From positions 1 to 64,000 of the forward strand of contig JAECQY010000006.1 of assembly GCA_016000045.1 (NCBI GenBank): DNA of 64,000 nucleotides. The letters run 5' to 3'. The notes under the pieces were generated by a model, which did not search any database, was not told the origin of the DNA, and saw nothing but the letters and a program-made list of their open reading frames with translations. A program made the translations under genes and the position numbers. Source of the DNA: Myxococcaceae bacterium (GTDB lineage Bacteria; Myxococcota; UBA727; JABDBI01). Shown one piece after another: positions 46,767 to 56,410 of the stretch (position 1 is its first letter; each line of letters opens with the position of its first letter).

Positions 46767-49019
46767 ATGAGCAAGGTAATCCTTTTCATTTTTCAGATTT
46801 TTTTAGTGTCTTTTATTTGTCTTTCAAATGGAAATGAAAAAATACTTAAAATCTCTATTGGTAGTGACAATTTTAAAGATTTGCTAACAACAAGCGATGT
46901 GTTTGTGGATAAATCATTATTCATCAAGGAAGTCATTGAATCAGGCGATAAGGCCACTTTGATCACTCGCCCTCGAAGGTGGGGAAAATCTCTTGCATTA
47001 GACATGTTAAAGACATTTTTGACGATTGAATCTAACTCCGACAAACGAAAAGCGAATCGAGACTTGTTTGAAAATCTCAAGATTGCGAAGGTAGATAATG
47101 GCCACTACATGAAATTTCAAGGAAAATACCCTGTCATTCATATCACCTTGAAAGATGTTACCGGCGATACATTGGAACAGGTCGAGAGCCAGCTAAGATT
47201 AAAAATTAGTGACTTATTTAAAGAACATGCATATTTACTCGACTCAGAGAAGTTGAAACAGAATCCTGATGACATAGTATCATTTAGAATGCTGTCTTAT
47301 AATCGAGGTCGAAACGCTTCAATGGCGGAAATTATAGACAGTTTGTATTTTTTAAGTAGGCTTTTGTTTGAGCTATATGAAAAAAAAGTTTACATATTAG
47401 TAGATGAATATGATAGGGCTTTAAATAATCTTATAGAATACGATTTAACTGATAACAAATTAATAATTCATGAAGTTTCAAGTTTAATTACAAATCTATT
47501 GTCAAAAGCTGGAAAGTCAAACAATTATCTTGAAAAAATTATTTTGACTGGAATATTTGATTCATTAAAAAAAGAAGGAGGGTCTGGATTTAATAATGTT
47601 AAAATATATAGTGTTCTTGATAGTGACTACGAGGGTAGTTTTGGCTTTTCAGAGGACGAAGTGCAAGCGCTAGTGTCGAGATTTAGTTTTGACAATCCTG
47701 AAGCTGTGCTTGCTGGCATTAAAGAATGGTACAATGGATATTCGGTACCAGTGAACAATCGCTTAGTGGTAAAGCTCTATACTCCTTGGGCAGTGATGAA
47801 CCATTTATCCGAGCTTAATAAAAATGGAGAAAGCACCCCGCCTCAAAGTTATTGGGTACGAAGTGGAGCAAGCGCAATATTTCAGCGGCTATTAAAAAAC
47901 GAGGAATGTGCTAATACGCCTTTAACCGAAAGTTTGCTGAAAATGATAGAGTCTGGTAGCGTAACCCTACGTCATAATAGGGTCGTATCTTTATTCAAAT
48001 ATGATTTAAATACGGCTTCTGAGGATGAGAAGATTTTTTCTTATTTGTTGTTGAATTCTGGATACCTTACTGCGATTGAACTGGGTTATGACAGAATTGT
48101 TTTATCGATTCCAAATTATGAAGTTAAAGAAGAATTAAAAGACGTTTTTGAGAGTCATGTTAAGACCGTGAAATCTAAAAAAGGTGACGTTTGTTTGAAA
48201 ATACAAAATGCTTTTAAAATGCATCATTCTCAGGATGTTCGGTTGAGTTTTATCAAAAATATCGTAGAAAAAAACGTGGATATTCTCAAACAGATGGATC
48301 TTGAAGTCAAGTGCGATGATTCAAGCTACTCCATTGGCCCGATGCACCTGGCAGCCCTGTCTGGTGATAGCGATCTGTTTAAAACAGTGGCTGAGAAGTG
48401 TAAGCGAGAAGGGTTTTCAGAGGGCTCTGGCCTATCCTTAGCGGATTACGCGTACCTATCATCGAATCAAGAATTGTTGAACTATGTGAAAGGTGCATAC
48501 GGTTCCACACAATCGATGGCTATACCAGATACGTTGGAAAATATAAGTTGTGCTGTACGCGACAATGTCATTCCGTTGGCTACTTCAGCAGCCACGCTGT
48601 CGATCATTCAAAAAGCAATCAACTATTTTGAGCCACAAAATTTCATTAAAAAATACGCAAGTGCTTTATACAACTTTGTTTTGAATATCCCAATTTTTGG
48701 TAGATTCGGGATAGTATGGATGCCTGTACGAGCCGCGTATGTGGCCCCGATACCATTGGCAGCGATAGCTTATAAAACTTATCCTTACTGGCTGGGCCGC
48801 GGTTGTGATAACTACGCTGCCTATGGTCGGAGCGATCTTTCTTTCCCCGAGAAATACGGATTGCCAGAATTCCTAAAATATCGCGTGCTCAATGCGAATT
48901 CATCCTACGTTCTGCTTAACCGTGTATGCAAAGACCGAGACAAAGAGGTGTCTAAAATTTCGATAAGACCGCTTCAGAGTTCTGAGAAACTAAAACTTCG
49001 TTTGTGCCATTCAGATTGA
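46767..49019 (+). CDS. Exported AAA-ATPase-like protein with ankyrin-like tail
   Basis: The ~750-aa protein has a signal peptide (MSKVILFIFQIFLVSFICLSNG). The core resembles the predicted AAA-ATPase family often paired with a DUF1703 nuclease (PF09820-like): DVFVDKSLFIKEV, P-loop TRPRRWGKSLAL (Lys74), Walker B YILVDEYDRAL, ILTGIFD, and GFSEDEVQAL with EWYNGYS. The expected C-terminal nuclease motif is not seen. Instead an ankyrin-like pair (GPMHLAALSGDSDLFKTV; LSLADYAYLSSNQELLNYV) and a hydrophobic segment near 640-690 follow. The gene is strongly A+T-rich. Family members are normally cytosolic, so the signal peptide is unusual; a host-acting effector is inferred. Confidence 0.78.
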   Translation: MSKVILFIFQIFLVSFICLSNGNEKILKISIGSDNFKDLLTTSDVFVDKSLFIKEVIESGDKATLITRPRRWGKSLALDMLKTFLTIESNSDKRKANRDLFENLKIAKVDNGHYMKFQGKYPVIHITLKDVTGDTLEQVESQLRLKISDLFKEHAYLLDSEKLKQNPDDIVSFRMLSYNRGRNASMAEIIDSLYFLSRLLFELYEKKVYILVDEYDRALNNLIEYDLTDNKLIIHEVSSLITNLLSKAGKSNNYLEKIILTGIFDSLKKEGGSGFNNVKIYSVLDSDYEGSFGFSEDEVQALVSRFSFDNPEAVLAGIKEWYNGYSVPVNNRLVVKLYTPWAVMNHLSELNKNGESTPPQSYWVRSGASAIFQRLLKNEECANTPLTESLLKMIESGSVTLRHNRVVSLFKYDLNTASEDEKIFSYLLLNSGYLTAIELGYDRIVLSIPNYEVKEELKDVFESHVKTVKSKKGDVCLKIQNAFKMHHSQDVRLSFIKNIVEKNVDILKQMDLEVKCDDSSYSIGPMHLAALSGDSDLFKTVAEKCKREGFSEGSGLSLADYAYLSSNQELLNYVKGAYGSTQSMAIPDTLENISCAVRDNVIPLATSAATLSIIQKAINYFEPQNFIKKYASALYNFVLNIPIFGRFGIVWMPVRAAYVAPIPLAAIAYKTYPYWLGRGCDNYAAYGRSDLSFPEKYGLPEFLKYRVLNANSSYVLLNRVCKDRDKEVSKISIRPLQSSEKLKLRLCHSD

Positions 49020-49084
49020 GAATAGTCTGACGGAGCTGCCAACTTATTGCTGAACGGGGTAAATTCTGTTTGGTTTGAATCAGC

Positions 49085-49978
49085 ATGAAAGTCGTATTGG
49101 TGACCAAACACCCCAGGCAAGAGGAACGAGAAAAGCATGAACAGAGCGTGAGGGCTGTTAGAAACAGTCTGGAGTCTTTGGGCTTGGACTATGGCTACAT
49201 CCATCGAGAGAACTTGCAGTCCGATCTGAAAAACGACGTGGATTGGTTTGTGACGGTTGGAGGAGATGGGACCGTTCTAGAAACCAGCCATTTTGCCGTT
49301 GAACAACCGATTTTAGGAGTTAATTCCAACCCGACTAGCTCGGTGGGTTCCTTGTGCGTAGCGAATTCACATGATTTCAAAACCGTTTTGCAGGAGTGTT
49401 TGACAGGAACGCTTCGAGCTACTCGCGTTTCACGGATTCAGATGAATTTGAACGGAAAAGCTTTGAAGTGTTTGGCTTTGAACGATCTTCTGGTGGCCAA
49501 CGCGAATCCGGCAGCTCTGACTCGATGCTGGTTGGACACGAATCAAGGTGAAGTTCTGCACAAAAATTCTGGATTGTGGATATCAACCGCCTGTGGTTCA
49601 ACGGCTGCGCTTGTTTCCTCCGGTGGGTGTGTTCAATCCATCGAAGATCGCCGGATTCAATGGATCTGCCGCGAACCGTTTTATGCGGAACGAAAGGCTC
49701 CATCTGGTTTACATGGCTTCTTGGAGCCTGGGCAAATCTTGACGATTCGCAGTCAAATGGCAGAGGGCAGAATCTACATCGATGGTTCGCATCGTTCAGA
49801 GCCCTTCCCAGAAGGAGCCATCCTTCGCTTGACGCTGAGCGATTCCGATCTTAATCTAGTAATGACGCCCGCGATGGAGCTTCGGAGACAAGGTTTGGGG
49901 CGTTGGAGGGAACGTAATGAAATTGAAAGAAGGCATGAAAGCACCGCCATTTGCAGAACAGGCGATGCACAAAAATAA
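49085..49978 (+). CDS. nadK: NAD kinase
   Basis: The 297-aa enzyme phosphorylates NAD to NADP. It has the diacylglycerol-kinase-fold GGDGT motif at residues 59-63 (catalytic Asp61), LGVNSNPTSSVG, LNDLLVAN and STACGSTAAL. The C-terminus overlaps bcp by 62 bp. The last ~25 residues are charged, lack family homology and may be a late extension. Confidence 0.93.
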   Translation: MKVVLVTKHPRQEEREKHEQSVRAVRNSLESLGLDYGYIHRENLQSDLKNDVDWFVTVGGDGTVLETSHFAVEQPILGVNSNPTSSVGSLCVANSHDFKTVLQECLTGTLRATRVSRIQMNLNGKALKCLALNDLLVANANPAALTRCWLDTNQGEVLHKNSGLWISTACGSTAALVSSGGCVQSIEDRRIQWICREPFYAERKAPSGLHGFLEPGQILTIRSQMAEGRIYIDGSHRSEPFPEGAILRLTLSDSDLNLVMTPAMELRRQGLGRWRERNEIERRHESTAICRTGDAQK

Positions 49979-50357
49979 ATGGATCGTACTCTATTTTTAC
50001 CCCAAGGATGATACTCCGGGCTGCACCCGGGAAGCTTGCGGTTTTCGAGATTTATCGGCTGAGTTTGCGAAAGAAAACGCGGTTATTTTAGGCGTTTCCA
50101 AGGATTCTGTGGAAAGCCACGAACGATTTCAAAGCAAGTACCAGTTGCCATTTCCCCTGATCAGCGATCCGGAGCTTAAGCTGCACGAGGCCTATGGCGC
50201 CTACGGAAGCAAAGTTTTGTACGGTAAAACGAGTCTTGGCGTGATTCGGTCGACGTTTCTGATTGATCCCGAAGGTATCATCGCGAAGGCATGGTATAGC
50301 GTGAAAGTCGACGAACACGTTGCAAAAGTGTTGGAAGCGATTCGGAAGGGAAGTTGA
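49917..50357 (+). CDS. bcp: Thiol peroxidase Bcp (peroxiredoxin Q)
   Basis: The 146-aa peroxiredoxin detoxifies peroxides. It has peroxidatic Cys36 and resolving Cys41 in TPGCTREAC, the KDDTPG lead-in, and RSTFLIDPEG. The ATG falls inside the nadK end (62-bp overlap in another frame), an unusually long overlap that favours coupled expression. It ends three bases before tRNA-Leu on the other strand. Confidence 0.95.
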   Translation: MKLKEGMKAPPFAEQAMHKNKWIVLYFYPKDDTPGCTREACGFRDLSAEFAKENAVILGVSKDSVESHERFQSKYQLPFPLISDPELKLHEAYGAYGSKVLYGKTSLGVIRSTFLIDPEGIIAKAWYSVKVDEHVAKVLEAIRKGS

Positions 50358-50360
50358 AAA

Positions 50361-50441
50361 TGCCGAGGGCGGGACTCGAACCCGCACGAGAGTACCCGGA
50401 CGATTTTAAGTCGTCTGCGTCTACCATTCCGCCACCCCGGC
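50361..50441 (-). tRNA. tRNA-Leu (anticodon TAA)
   Basis: The reverse complement folds as a cloverleaf. The acceptor GCCGGGG pairs with CCTCGGC with discriminator A. The D-arm is GGCGGAATGGTAGACGC. The anticodon stem GACGA/TCGTC has loop CTTAAAA (anticodon TAA at 50406-50408). A short variable arm and GGTTCGAGTCC T-arm follow. It decodes UUA. CCA is not encoded. Confidence 0.95.
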
Positions 50442-50479
50442 CTATTTCCGAACTAGAGCACCATCTAGCGGATAGGATT

Positions 50480-51445
50480 TTGAATGACAAGGGGATTTGT
50501 GGGATACAACTTCAAACCTCTGGTAGTATGGGTGTTCGCAAAACGGTTTTTCATACGCTCGAGCAGCATATTTTGGCGGCTCAAGCCGTGATTGCGAACA
50601 CGCAGCTCAACGAAAAGAGTTGTTCGCTGGTTTCACTGCCTACTCACCATGTTTCTGGGCTCGCGGTGATTGTGCGAGCCTGGGCGTCTGGGGGGAAATG
50701 GTTGATTCCTCCCAAAGGATGGACCTTAGATTGGGCTGTTCGAGAGCATCAAGTCACCCATGTTTCATTGGTGGGAACTCAGCTTCGGAGAATGATGCGT
50801 GATGCGGAAGAAAGGCGCGCGCTCAGCAAGTTAAAAGCGATCACCTTGGGGGGGAGTGCGATTGCGCCCAGTTTGGTTGAAACTGCTTGGAGAGAAGGCT
50901 TGCCGATTGTGCTGACTTACGGAATGACCGAGTCAGCGTCTCAGGTGACAGCAACTCGTTTGGGTGATTCGCTCAAGCATTGCTTAAGCTCGGGAAGATG
51001 TCTGTCGGATCGAAAACTTTGGATTGAATCCAATGGAGAGATTGTTGTCTCGGGCGCTATGCTGAGTGTTTCGAACGATTTCAAGACGGGTGATTATGGT
51101 TATTTGGATAGCGATGGCTATTTGCATGTTCAGGGAAGGCTGGATAATCGATTTATTTCAGGTGGCGAGAACATTTACCCTGAAGAAATCGAGCGTGCTT
51201 TACTGGAGCATCCAGAGATAGAACAAGCGATCGTGGTTCCCAGGGAAGACCTTGAGTATGGGCAAAGGCCGGTTGCTTTTGTGCGTGTATCCCATGAACA
51301 AGTTTTAAATCCCGATGCCGTCATTGCCTTTCTTCGAGAACGCCTGGAGCGATTTAAAGTTCCGAGGGATATTCGCTCTTGGCCTCTTGAACTAGGAGAG
51401 GGCTTCAAACCCAATCGAAACGTTTTTGCCACGTGGATTCGCTAA
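50480..51445 (+). CDS. AMP-binding acyl-CoA ligase, MenE-like (short)
   Basis: An ANL-superfamily enzyme that activates a carboxylate as acyl-AMP. The phosphate loop QTSGSMGVRK, LTYGMTESAS, TGDYGYLDSDGYLHVQGR and FISGGENIYPEEIE are clear, and the C-terminal lid is complete. The N-terminal domain before the P-loop is much shorter than usual. The frame is open back through tRNA-Leu to 50354, but that part is antisense tRNA; a TTG at 50480 is used here tentatively, without a strong ribosome-binding site. O-succinylbenzoate-CoA ligase is the closest type, yet no other menaquinone gene is present. Confidence 0.7.
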   Translation: MNDKGICGIQLQTSGSMGVRKTVFHTLEQHILAAQAVIANTQLNEKSCSLVSLPTHHVSGLAVIVRAWASGGKWLIPPKGWTLDWAVREHQVTHVSLVGTQLRRMMRDAEERRALSKLKAITLGGSAIAPSLVETAWREGLPIVLTYGMTESASQVTATRLGDSLKHCLSSGRCLSDRKLWIESNGEIVVSGAMLSVSNDFKTGDYGYLDSDGYLHVQGRLDNRFISGGENIYPEEIERALLEHPEIEQAIVVPREDLEYGQRPVAFVRVSHEQVLNPDAVIAFLRERLERFKVPRDIRSWPLELGEGFKPNRNVFATWIR

Positions 51446-51450
51446 TCGCT

Positions 51451-52158
51451 TCACAGATTTTCAAGAATCTGAGATGGTTGCTCTAAGGTGAGTTGCTCAA
51501 ACTGACTTCGGGATGCTTTCTTTCGAAGCGCCTTCAAACCTTCTACCAAAAAAGGCTCAACATCGTCTGCTCGGTGACAGTCGCTTGCCACCAGAGAGAC
51601 TTGCTGATTCTGAAGCAATTTGTGAGCTGTGAGCTGATAATCCTTCCCATAGGCACCGGAGAATGAACCCAGGTTCACTTGCAGTAGGTATCCGGAGTTG
51701 AGCAGATAAGCTAATTTTTCAGCGTGTCGGTGGATATAAGGGTAGCGTTCAATATGCGCTAAAATCAGCCGGTATCCGGCCATTCGAATGCGAAATAAAG
51801 TTTGAAACAAAAAAGGAGGTTCGATTTGATAAGGAAGTTCAACTAAAATCCAGTTGCTGTTTCCGTAAGGAACGACTTGAGCGTGCAAGCAAGCACCGAG
51901 CAAGGATTCATCGAGATAGTGCTCGGCGCCTGGCACTCGGATCGGCCCCTCCAAAGCAAGGCAATGGTCCAGTTCTCGATGGATACTGTTCTGTTTCGAG
52001 CGCTGATTCAGCCAGTTCTTATCGCGTCTTAGATGGGACGTACACGCGACATGCGTAACACCCGCATTTTTGAGCCCCATTGCCAGAGCCCTAGACTCTT
52101 CGGGAGTCTGAGGGCCATCGTCTACTCCGATCGCAAGATGGCAATGCAAGTCAATCAT
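51451..52158 (-). CDS. PHP-family tyrosine-protein phosphatase (CpsB/YwqE-like)
   Basis: The 235-aa metal-dependent enzyme of the PHP superfamily shows IDLHCHLAIGVDDGPQT, CTSHLRRD, LVELPY, LILAHIERYPY and VASDCHRA, the metal ligands of CpsB/CapC/YwqE phosphatases that act on capsule-export tyrosine kinases. No partner kinase or capsule genes are nearby, so the substrate is unknown. It is convergent with the menE-like gene (5-bp gap). Confidence 0.85.
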   Translation of the reverse strand: MIDLHCHLAIGVDDGPQTPEESRALAMGLKNAGVTHVACTSHLRRDKNWLNQRSKQNSIHRELDHCLALEGPIRVPGAEHYLDESLLGACLHAQVVPYGNSNWILVELPYQIEPPFLFQTLFRIRMAGYRLILAHIERYPYIHRHAEKLAYLLNSGYLLQVNLGSFSGAYGKDYQLTAHKLLQNQQVSLVASDCHRADDVEPFLVEGLKALRKKASRSQFEQLTLEQPSQILENL

Positions 52159-52216
52159 ACTCCCTGCCTATCTTACTTGCATCGGAAGTAGAAAGGGATT
52201 TGCTCAAAACGATTCT

Positions 52217-52921
52217 TTAGCGGGTTGCGCTCAGCGCTTCAATTTGAAGACGACAAATCTGCGCGATCGCGACGAGGCCTTGTTTGAGAACCTCAAGCGG
52301 GAGTTGAGGTTTCATAGGGGCACGTTCCGCGGCTCCTTGAAATTCAACGATGGTTCCATCGTGGCAAGAAACCAAGTTGAAGTCCGTGTCAATCGACACA
52401 TCTTCTTCGTAGTTGAGATCCGTCAATACCTCATTGCCTTTGATTCCAAGGGAGATGGCAGCGATCTGGCGGATGATGAGGTGGTCCAATTTAAACTGCT
52501 TCAGCAAAAGAGACAGAGCGACCCAGCCTCCCGTGATGGCTGCTGTGCGAGTGCCTCCATCGGCTTGAATGACGTCGCAATCAACCACTACCGCTTTCGG
52601 ACCCAGAGCGTCTAAGTCGATCGCCATGCGCAAGGATCGGCCGATCAGTCTTTGAATTTCAATCGTTCGGCCATCGGGACCCTTATGATTAGGCCTTGCT
52701 TTGCGTTCAGGTGTTGAACCAGGAAGCATGTTATATTCCGCTGAAAGCCAACCCTTGTTGAGTTCTTTCCGATGTTGTGGGAGTTGGTTCGATAAGGTTG
52801 CCGTGACAAGAACTTTGGTTTTTCCAAAAGAAACCAGAACGCTCCCAGGGTGGTGTTCGATGTAGTGACTTTGAAAGGTGATGCGTCTTAGGTCTTGCAA
52901 TTTTCTGCCATCTTGTCTCAT
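52217..52921 (-). CDS. rph: Ribonuclease PH
   Basis: The 234-aa phosphorolytic exonuclease trims tRNA 3' ends. It begins MRQDGRKLQDLRRI and has RSLRMAIDLDALGP, VDCDVIQADGGTRTAAITGG and DLNYEEDVSIDTDFNLV, all strongly conserved in RNase PH. The ATG at 52921 gives the standard length; the frame continues upstream without homology. It is divergent from the LpoB-like lipoprotein gene with 43 bp between starts. Confidence 0.96.
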   Translation of the reverse strand: MRQDGRKLQDLRRITFQSHYIEHHPGSVLVSFGKTKVLVTATLSNQLPQHRKELNKGWLSAEYNMLPGSTPERKARPNHKGPDGRTIEIQRLIGRSLRMAIDLDALGPKAVVVDCDVIQADGGTRTAAITGGWVALSLLLKQFKLDHLIIRQIAAISLGIKGNEVLTDLNYEEDVSIDTDFNLVSCHDGTIVEFQGAAERAPMKPQLPLEVLKQGLVAIAQICRLQIEALSATR

Positions 52922-52964
52922 AGTCAAACCCATATTAAAGAAACACGTAAAGGAAAAGAGCGTC

Positions 52965-53504
52965 ATGAGAGTTTTAATAATTTTGTTGCTGGTCGCCGCA
53001 ACGGGCTGTAAACCGCAGACGCTTCCGAAGGCAACGAAGGTTCTGGACGCAGGCCAAGGTGACAACCTGGGGGGTACAACTGCCGACCCTACTGATGTTC
53101 GAACGATGGCAGAGCGAATGGCTCGGGAGATTCTGTCGATTGATTGGCCCAAGGCAGGACTTCTTCCTCGTGTGGCTCTGTCGCCGCTTGATAACCAAAC
53201 GCGTTTTCGCATTGATCCGAAGCTTCTGCAAAATAAACTGGTCAAGGATCTCATCGCTTTTTCTAAAGGCCGTGTGGCCTTTTGGGCGCAAAACAGCGAA
53301 AAATCTAGGATCGTTGGTACGGACTATTGCCTCAATGGCGAGATGCGCTCCCTGTCTAAGGCTTCCAAAGAAGGTGTGAGCGACTACATCGTCTACAGCT
53401 TTCAGTTGGTCGATGCCGAAACCGGTGTAATTCTTTGGATGGGCGATTACGAGGCCAAAAAACTTGGAAAAACCGGGACTGGGCGATTGTCGGATGGCGC
53501 TTAA
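52965..53504 (+). CDS. LpoB-like lipoprotein
   Basis: The 179-aa outer-membrane lipoprotein has lipobox ATGC (Cys15). The mature part resembles LpoB, the activator of PBP1b: RVALSPLDNQTRFRIDPKLLQNKLVKDL, TDYCLNGEMRSLS and YIVYSFQLVDAETGVILW. In E. coli LpoB reaches through peptidoglycan to stimulate its synthase. An AAGGAAAAG ribosome-binding site precedes the ATG. It overlaps the patatin gene by 11 bp. Confidence 0.82.
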   Translation: MRVLIILLLVAATGCKPQTLPKATKVLDAGQGDNLGGTTADPTDVRTMAERMAREILSIDWPKAGLLPRVALSPLDNQTRFRIDPKLLQNKLVKDLIAFSKGRVAFWAQNSEKSRIVGTDYCLNGEMRSLSKASKEGVSDYIVYSFQLVDAETGVILWMGDYEAKKLGKTGTGRLSDGA

Positions 53505-54684
53505 CACAGCATTGGTTCTTTCTGGGGGAGGGGCACGTGGAGCTTACGAAGCTGGCGTGCTTAAATACATCCGAGGTGAGCTTCCGCCTCGCATTCAAGC
53601 GAGAGTCCACTTTGATATTTTTTGCGGGACTTCCGTCGGTGCTGTGAACTGTTGCTTTTTGGCAACCCTGAACCACATGCCTCAAATCCAAGGCGAGGCT
53701 TTAGCCGAGATGTGGAAAAGCCTTCGAATCGATGGAATGTATCAAATTGGGCTTCGAGAAATTTTAAATCTTCCTAAGTTTCTATTTGGATCACGGGGGC
53801 GAGGTGAGTTGGATGAGGTTGTAGGCCCGAACCGATTAGGTGGACTTTTTAATACTTCTCCCATGGAACGCCTGATGCATCGAGCTGTGCGTTGGCACCA
53901 AATAGGAGCGAACCTGCAGTCTGGGGATCTGAAATCGATCGCGGTAGCCGCAACGCACGTAGCAGAGGGAAACACGCATGTGTTTTTGCAACGTGCTTCG
54001 ACTGAAAAATTGGTTTGGGGCTCTGATCGCCAAATTGTTCCCTATGAAGTTGTTTTGGGTCCTCAGCATGCTTTAGCTTCGGCAGCAATTCCATGGGTTT
54101 TTCCGGCGGTTGAGATCGAGGGTGAGATCTACTGCGATGGCGGTATCAAGCTCAATACACCGATTGCTCCTGCCGTCACCTTGGGGGCCGAACGCATTTT
54201 TCTCGTGAGCCTTCGAACGGATGCTTTGTCTCGGACGAAGAAAAAGGAAAGAATCGATCGTTATCCTTCCGCTCTCTTTTTGCTGGGGAAGGTCTTGAAT
54301 GCTTTGATGGTAGACAAAACCGATTATGACTTAGAACGCTTGGAACGTTTTAACGTTTTAGCGGGTTTGTGGGACTCAGAAGTGGCTGATAAGATGAAAG
54401 CATTTCGAGGAGAACCTTACCGTCAAATCGATAATTTTGTGATTCGACCGAGTGAAGACATTGGGCTTATTGCTGGTAAGAGGCTGAGAACCGGTGGATT
54501 ACCAGAGCGAGTGGGTGGGATCATGGGGTGGTTTTTGGATCGAATGGCGAAATCGGTAGACGATGAAGGGGCCGATGTCTTGAGCTATTTTTTGTTTGAC
54601 GCAGAGTATGCAAACGACCTCATTGAGCTGGGCATGCACGATGCTGACGCACAGCGGCAAAAATTAATTGAATTTTTTAGTTGA
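53494..54684 (+). CDS. Patatin-like phospholipase
   Basis: The ~396-aa serine lipase of the patatin family has the oxyanion loop ALVLSGGGARGAYEAGVLKYI, nucleophile elbow GTSVGA (Ser) and dyad Asp in DGGIKLNTPI. A long C-terminal region (~130 residues) follows the catalytic domain. No Sec signal is seen. Patatins can be housekeeping lipases or host-acting effectors; context does not decide. The ATG at 53494 starts right at the family's first strand and overlaps the LpoB-like gene end. Confidence 0.9.
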   Translation: MALNTALVLSGGGARGAYEAGVLKYIRGELPPRIQARVHFDIFCGTSVGAVNCCFLATLNHMPQIQGEALAEMWKSLRIDGMYQIGLREILNLPKFLFGSRGRGELDEVVGPNRLGGLFNTSPMERLMHRAVRWHQIGANLQSGDLKSIAVAATHVAEGNTHVFLQRASTEKLVWGSDRQIVPYEVVLGPQHALASAAIPWVFPAVEIEGEIYCDGGIKLNTPIAPAVTLGAERIFLVSLRTDALSRTKKKERIDRYPSALFLLGKVLNALMVDKTDYDLERLERFNVLAGLWDSEVADKMKAFRGEPYRQIDNFVIRPSEDIGLIAGKRLRTGGLPERVGGIMGWFLDRMAKSVDDEGADVLSYFLFDAEYANDLIELGMHDADAQRQKLIEFFS

Positions 54685-54742
54685 GCACCTCGGAATAAAG
54701 ATCTAGGTAGCGCCTGTTTGAATTGACAAACAAGGAGTGCCG

Positions 54743-55384
54743 ATGATGCTTTCGCCCGTACTTTCGACGGAATCTGACTCTAACCTGAAAGGCTTTGAAG
54801 AAGAAGTCATTCCCCACGTTGGCACTCTTTATGGCGCAGCTTTGCGTCTGACTCGTTCACCGGGGGATGCTGAAGATTTAGTTCAAGAAACTTATTTGAA
54901 AGCATTTCGTTCTTTTGATCAGTTTGAAATGGGCACAAACTCGAAAGCGTGGCTATTTCGAATTCTAACCAACACGTTTATTAATAAGTATCGCCGAAAA
55001 GTCAAAGAACGAGAGATCCTCGATGGAGAAGCGCATGCTCCTACGGTGTTTTCAACTCTCGACGCTTCGAATCGTTCCACCGATCGAAATCCAGAAAATA
55101 TTTTGTCCGATCGATCCCTCTCGGATGAAGTCGTCAAAGCATTGGCTAAAGTGCCGGTGGATTTTCGTGTCATTGTTCTGTTATCCGATGTTTACAATCT
55201 TTCTTATAAAGAAATCGCGGAGACCGTTTTGATTCCGATCGGAACCGTGATGTCTCGGCTATTTCGTGGGCGACGAATTCTGCAAGAACAATTGTTCGAT
55301 TATGCCGTCAAAGAAGGCGTGATTTCATCGGCTCGAACCTATCGCTTGGAAGAATACCGTAAGCGTGCTAGCAAGGCGGCTTGA
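54743..55384 (+). CDS. ECF-type RNA polymerase sigma factor
   Basis: The ~213-aa sigma-70 family protein has region 2 ([36 protein letters not shown]) and region 4 ([39 protein letters not shown]), with no regions 1 or 3, so it is the extracytoplasmic-function type (RpoE/SigE-like). AAGGAG precedes the ATG at 54743; a GTG two codons earlier is too close. No anti-sigma factor is adjacent. Its stop overlaps the ttcA start. Confidence 0.92.
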   Translation: MMLSPVLSTESDSNLKGFEEEVIPHVGTLYGAALRLTRSPGDAEDLVQETYLKAFRSFDQFEMGTNSKAWLFRILTNTFINKYRRKVKEREILDGEAHAPTVFSTLDASNRSTDRNPENILSDRSLSDEVVKALAKVPVDFRVIVLLSDVYNLSYKEIAETVLIPIGTVMSRLFRGRRILQEQLFDYAVKEGVISSARTYRLEEYRKRASKAA

Positions 55385-56202
55385 AGGCATATAACTTAGA
55401 CCATTGGCAAGGCTTCACGATTAGCGAGCACAGCCAGCACCGAACTCGAAAATTGCTGAGGCAGATGGTAAAGACCCTCTGCGATTATCAGCTTATCCAA
55501 GCCGATGATCACATTCTGGTAGCTGTCTCAGGAGGCAAAGACAGCTATACACTCGCTGATTTTTTATGGCAGGCACGAAAACGCGCGCCTTTTGACTTTC
55601 AAATGACTGTGGTCCATTTGGACCAGATGCAGCCAGGTTACGACGGAGCGCCTTTGCGAACTTGGCTTGAGAATTCTGGAATCCCGTTTCAAATAGTTCA
55701 GCAAGATACTTACTCGGTTGTGGTTGAAAAAACCAAAGAAGGTGGGACCTATTGCTCGCTTTGCTCGCGTTTAAGACGTGGAATTCTTTATGCAACGGCT
55801 GAGCGTTTGGGGTGTAACAAAATCGCTTTGGGGCACCATCGGGACGATGCGCTGGAGACCCTATTATTGAACTTATTTTACGCAGGGAAGCTGCAAGCGA
55901 TGCCTGCAAGTTATCGAACGGACGATGGCCGATTCGAAGTCATTCGCCCTTTGATCGAGTGCTCGGAAAAAGAAATCATTTGGCACGCTAAGCGCACAGA
56001 GTACCCAATCTTGCCATGCAATTTGTGTGGTTCGCAAGAAGGGCTTAAGCGCGAAGCCATGAGTGAATTGCTTCAGGAGCTCGAACAAAAAATCCCAGAT
56101 GTTCGGCAAGTCATGCTTCATGCGCTTAAAAACGTGCAAGCCACTCATTTGTTGGATCCGGACCTCATGAAGCGGCAAAAAAATCGCTTGGCTATTCTGT
56201 AG
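55381..56202 (+). CDS. ttcA: tRNA 2-thiocytidine synthetase TtcA
   Basis: The 273-aa ATP-dependent enzyme thiolates C32 of tRNAs. The PP-loop is SGGKDS (residues 50-55). The Fe-S cysteines are in [11 protein letters not shown] and PCNLCGSQ, with [14 protein letters not shown] between them. The start appears to be a TTG overlapping the sigma-factor stop, preceded by AAGG. The cysteine desulfurase at 28039 could supply sulfur. Confidence 0.93.
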   Translation: MKAYNLDHWQGFTISEHSQHRTRKLLRQMVKTLCDYQLIQADDHILVAVSGGKDSYTLADFLWQARKRAPFDFQMTVVHLDQMQPGYDGAPLRTWLENSGIPFQIVQQDTYSVVVEKTKEGGTYCSLCSRLRRGILYATAERLGCNKIALGHHRDDALETLLLNLFYAGKLQAMPASYRTDDGRFEVIRPLIECSEKEIIWHAKRTEYPILPCNLCGSQEGLKREAMSELLQELEQKIPDVRQVMLHALKNVQATHLLDPDLMKRQKNRLAIL

Positions 56203-56410
56203 ATGGCTTCCAATAGCGATGCCTGTTTTCACGGAATTTTGTTGCAGTGATTGCTATGATTTGGGCAGGGCACGAATGCGTTTGTATGCAAATGAACAAC
56301 GTACGTAGTATCGGTATCAAGTATGTGTCTGGCTTAGGGACGATTTGACTTTGGCATAACAAAGATCTAGCTACAGATTGTTTTCTACTGAGTCAAGTTT
56401 TGGTTCCTCG

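Noticed and set aside
52922-53254. N-terminal extension of RNase PH
   Set aside because: It is antisense to the LpoB-like gene and lacks similarity to RNase PH.
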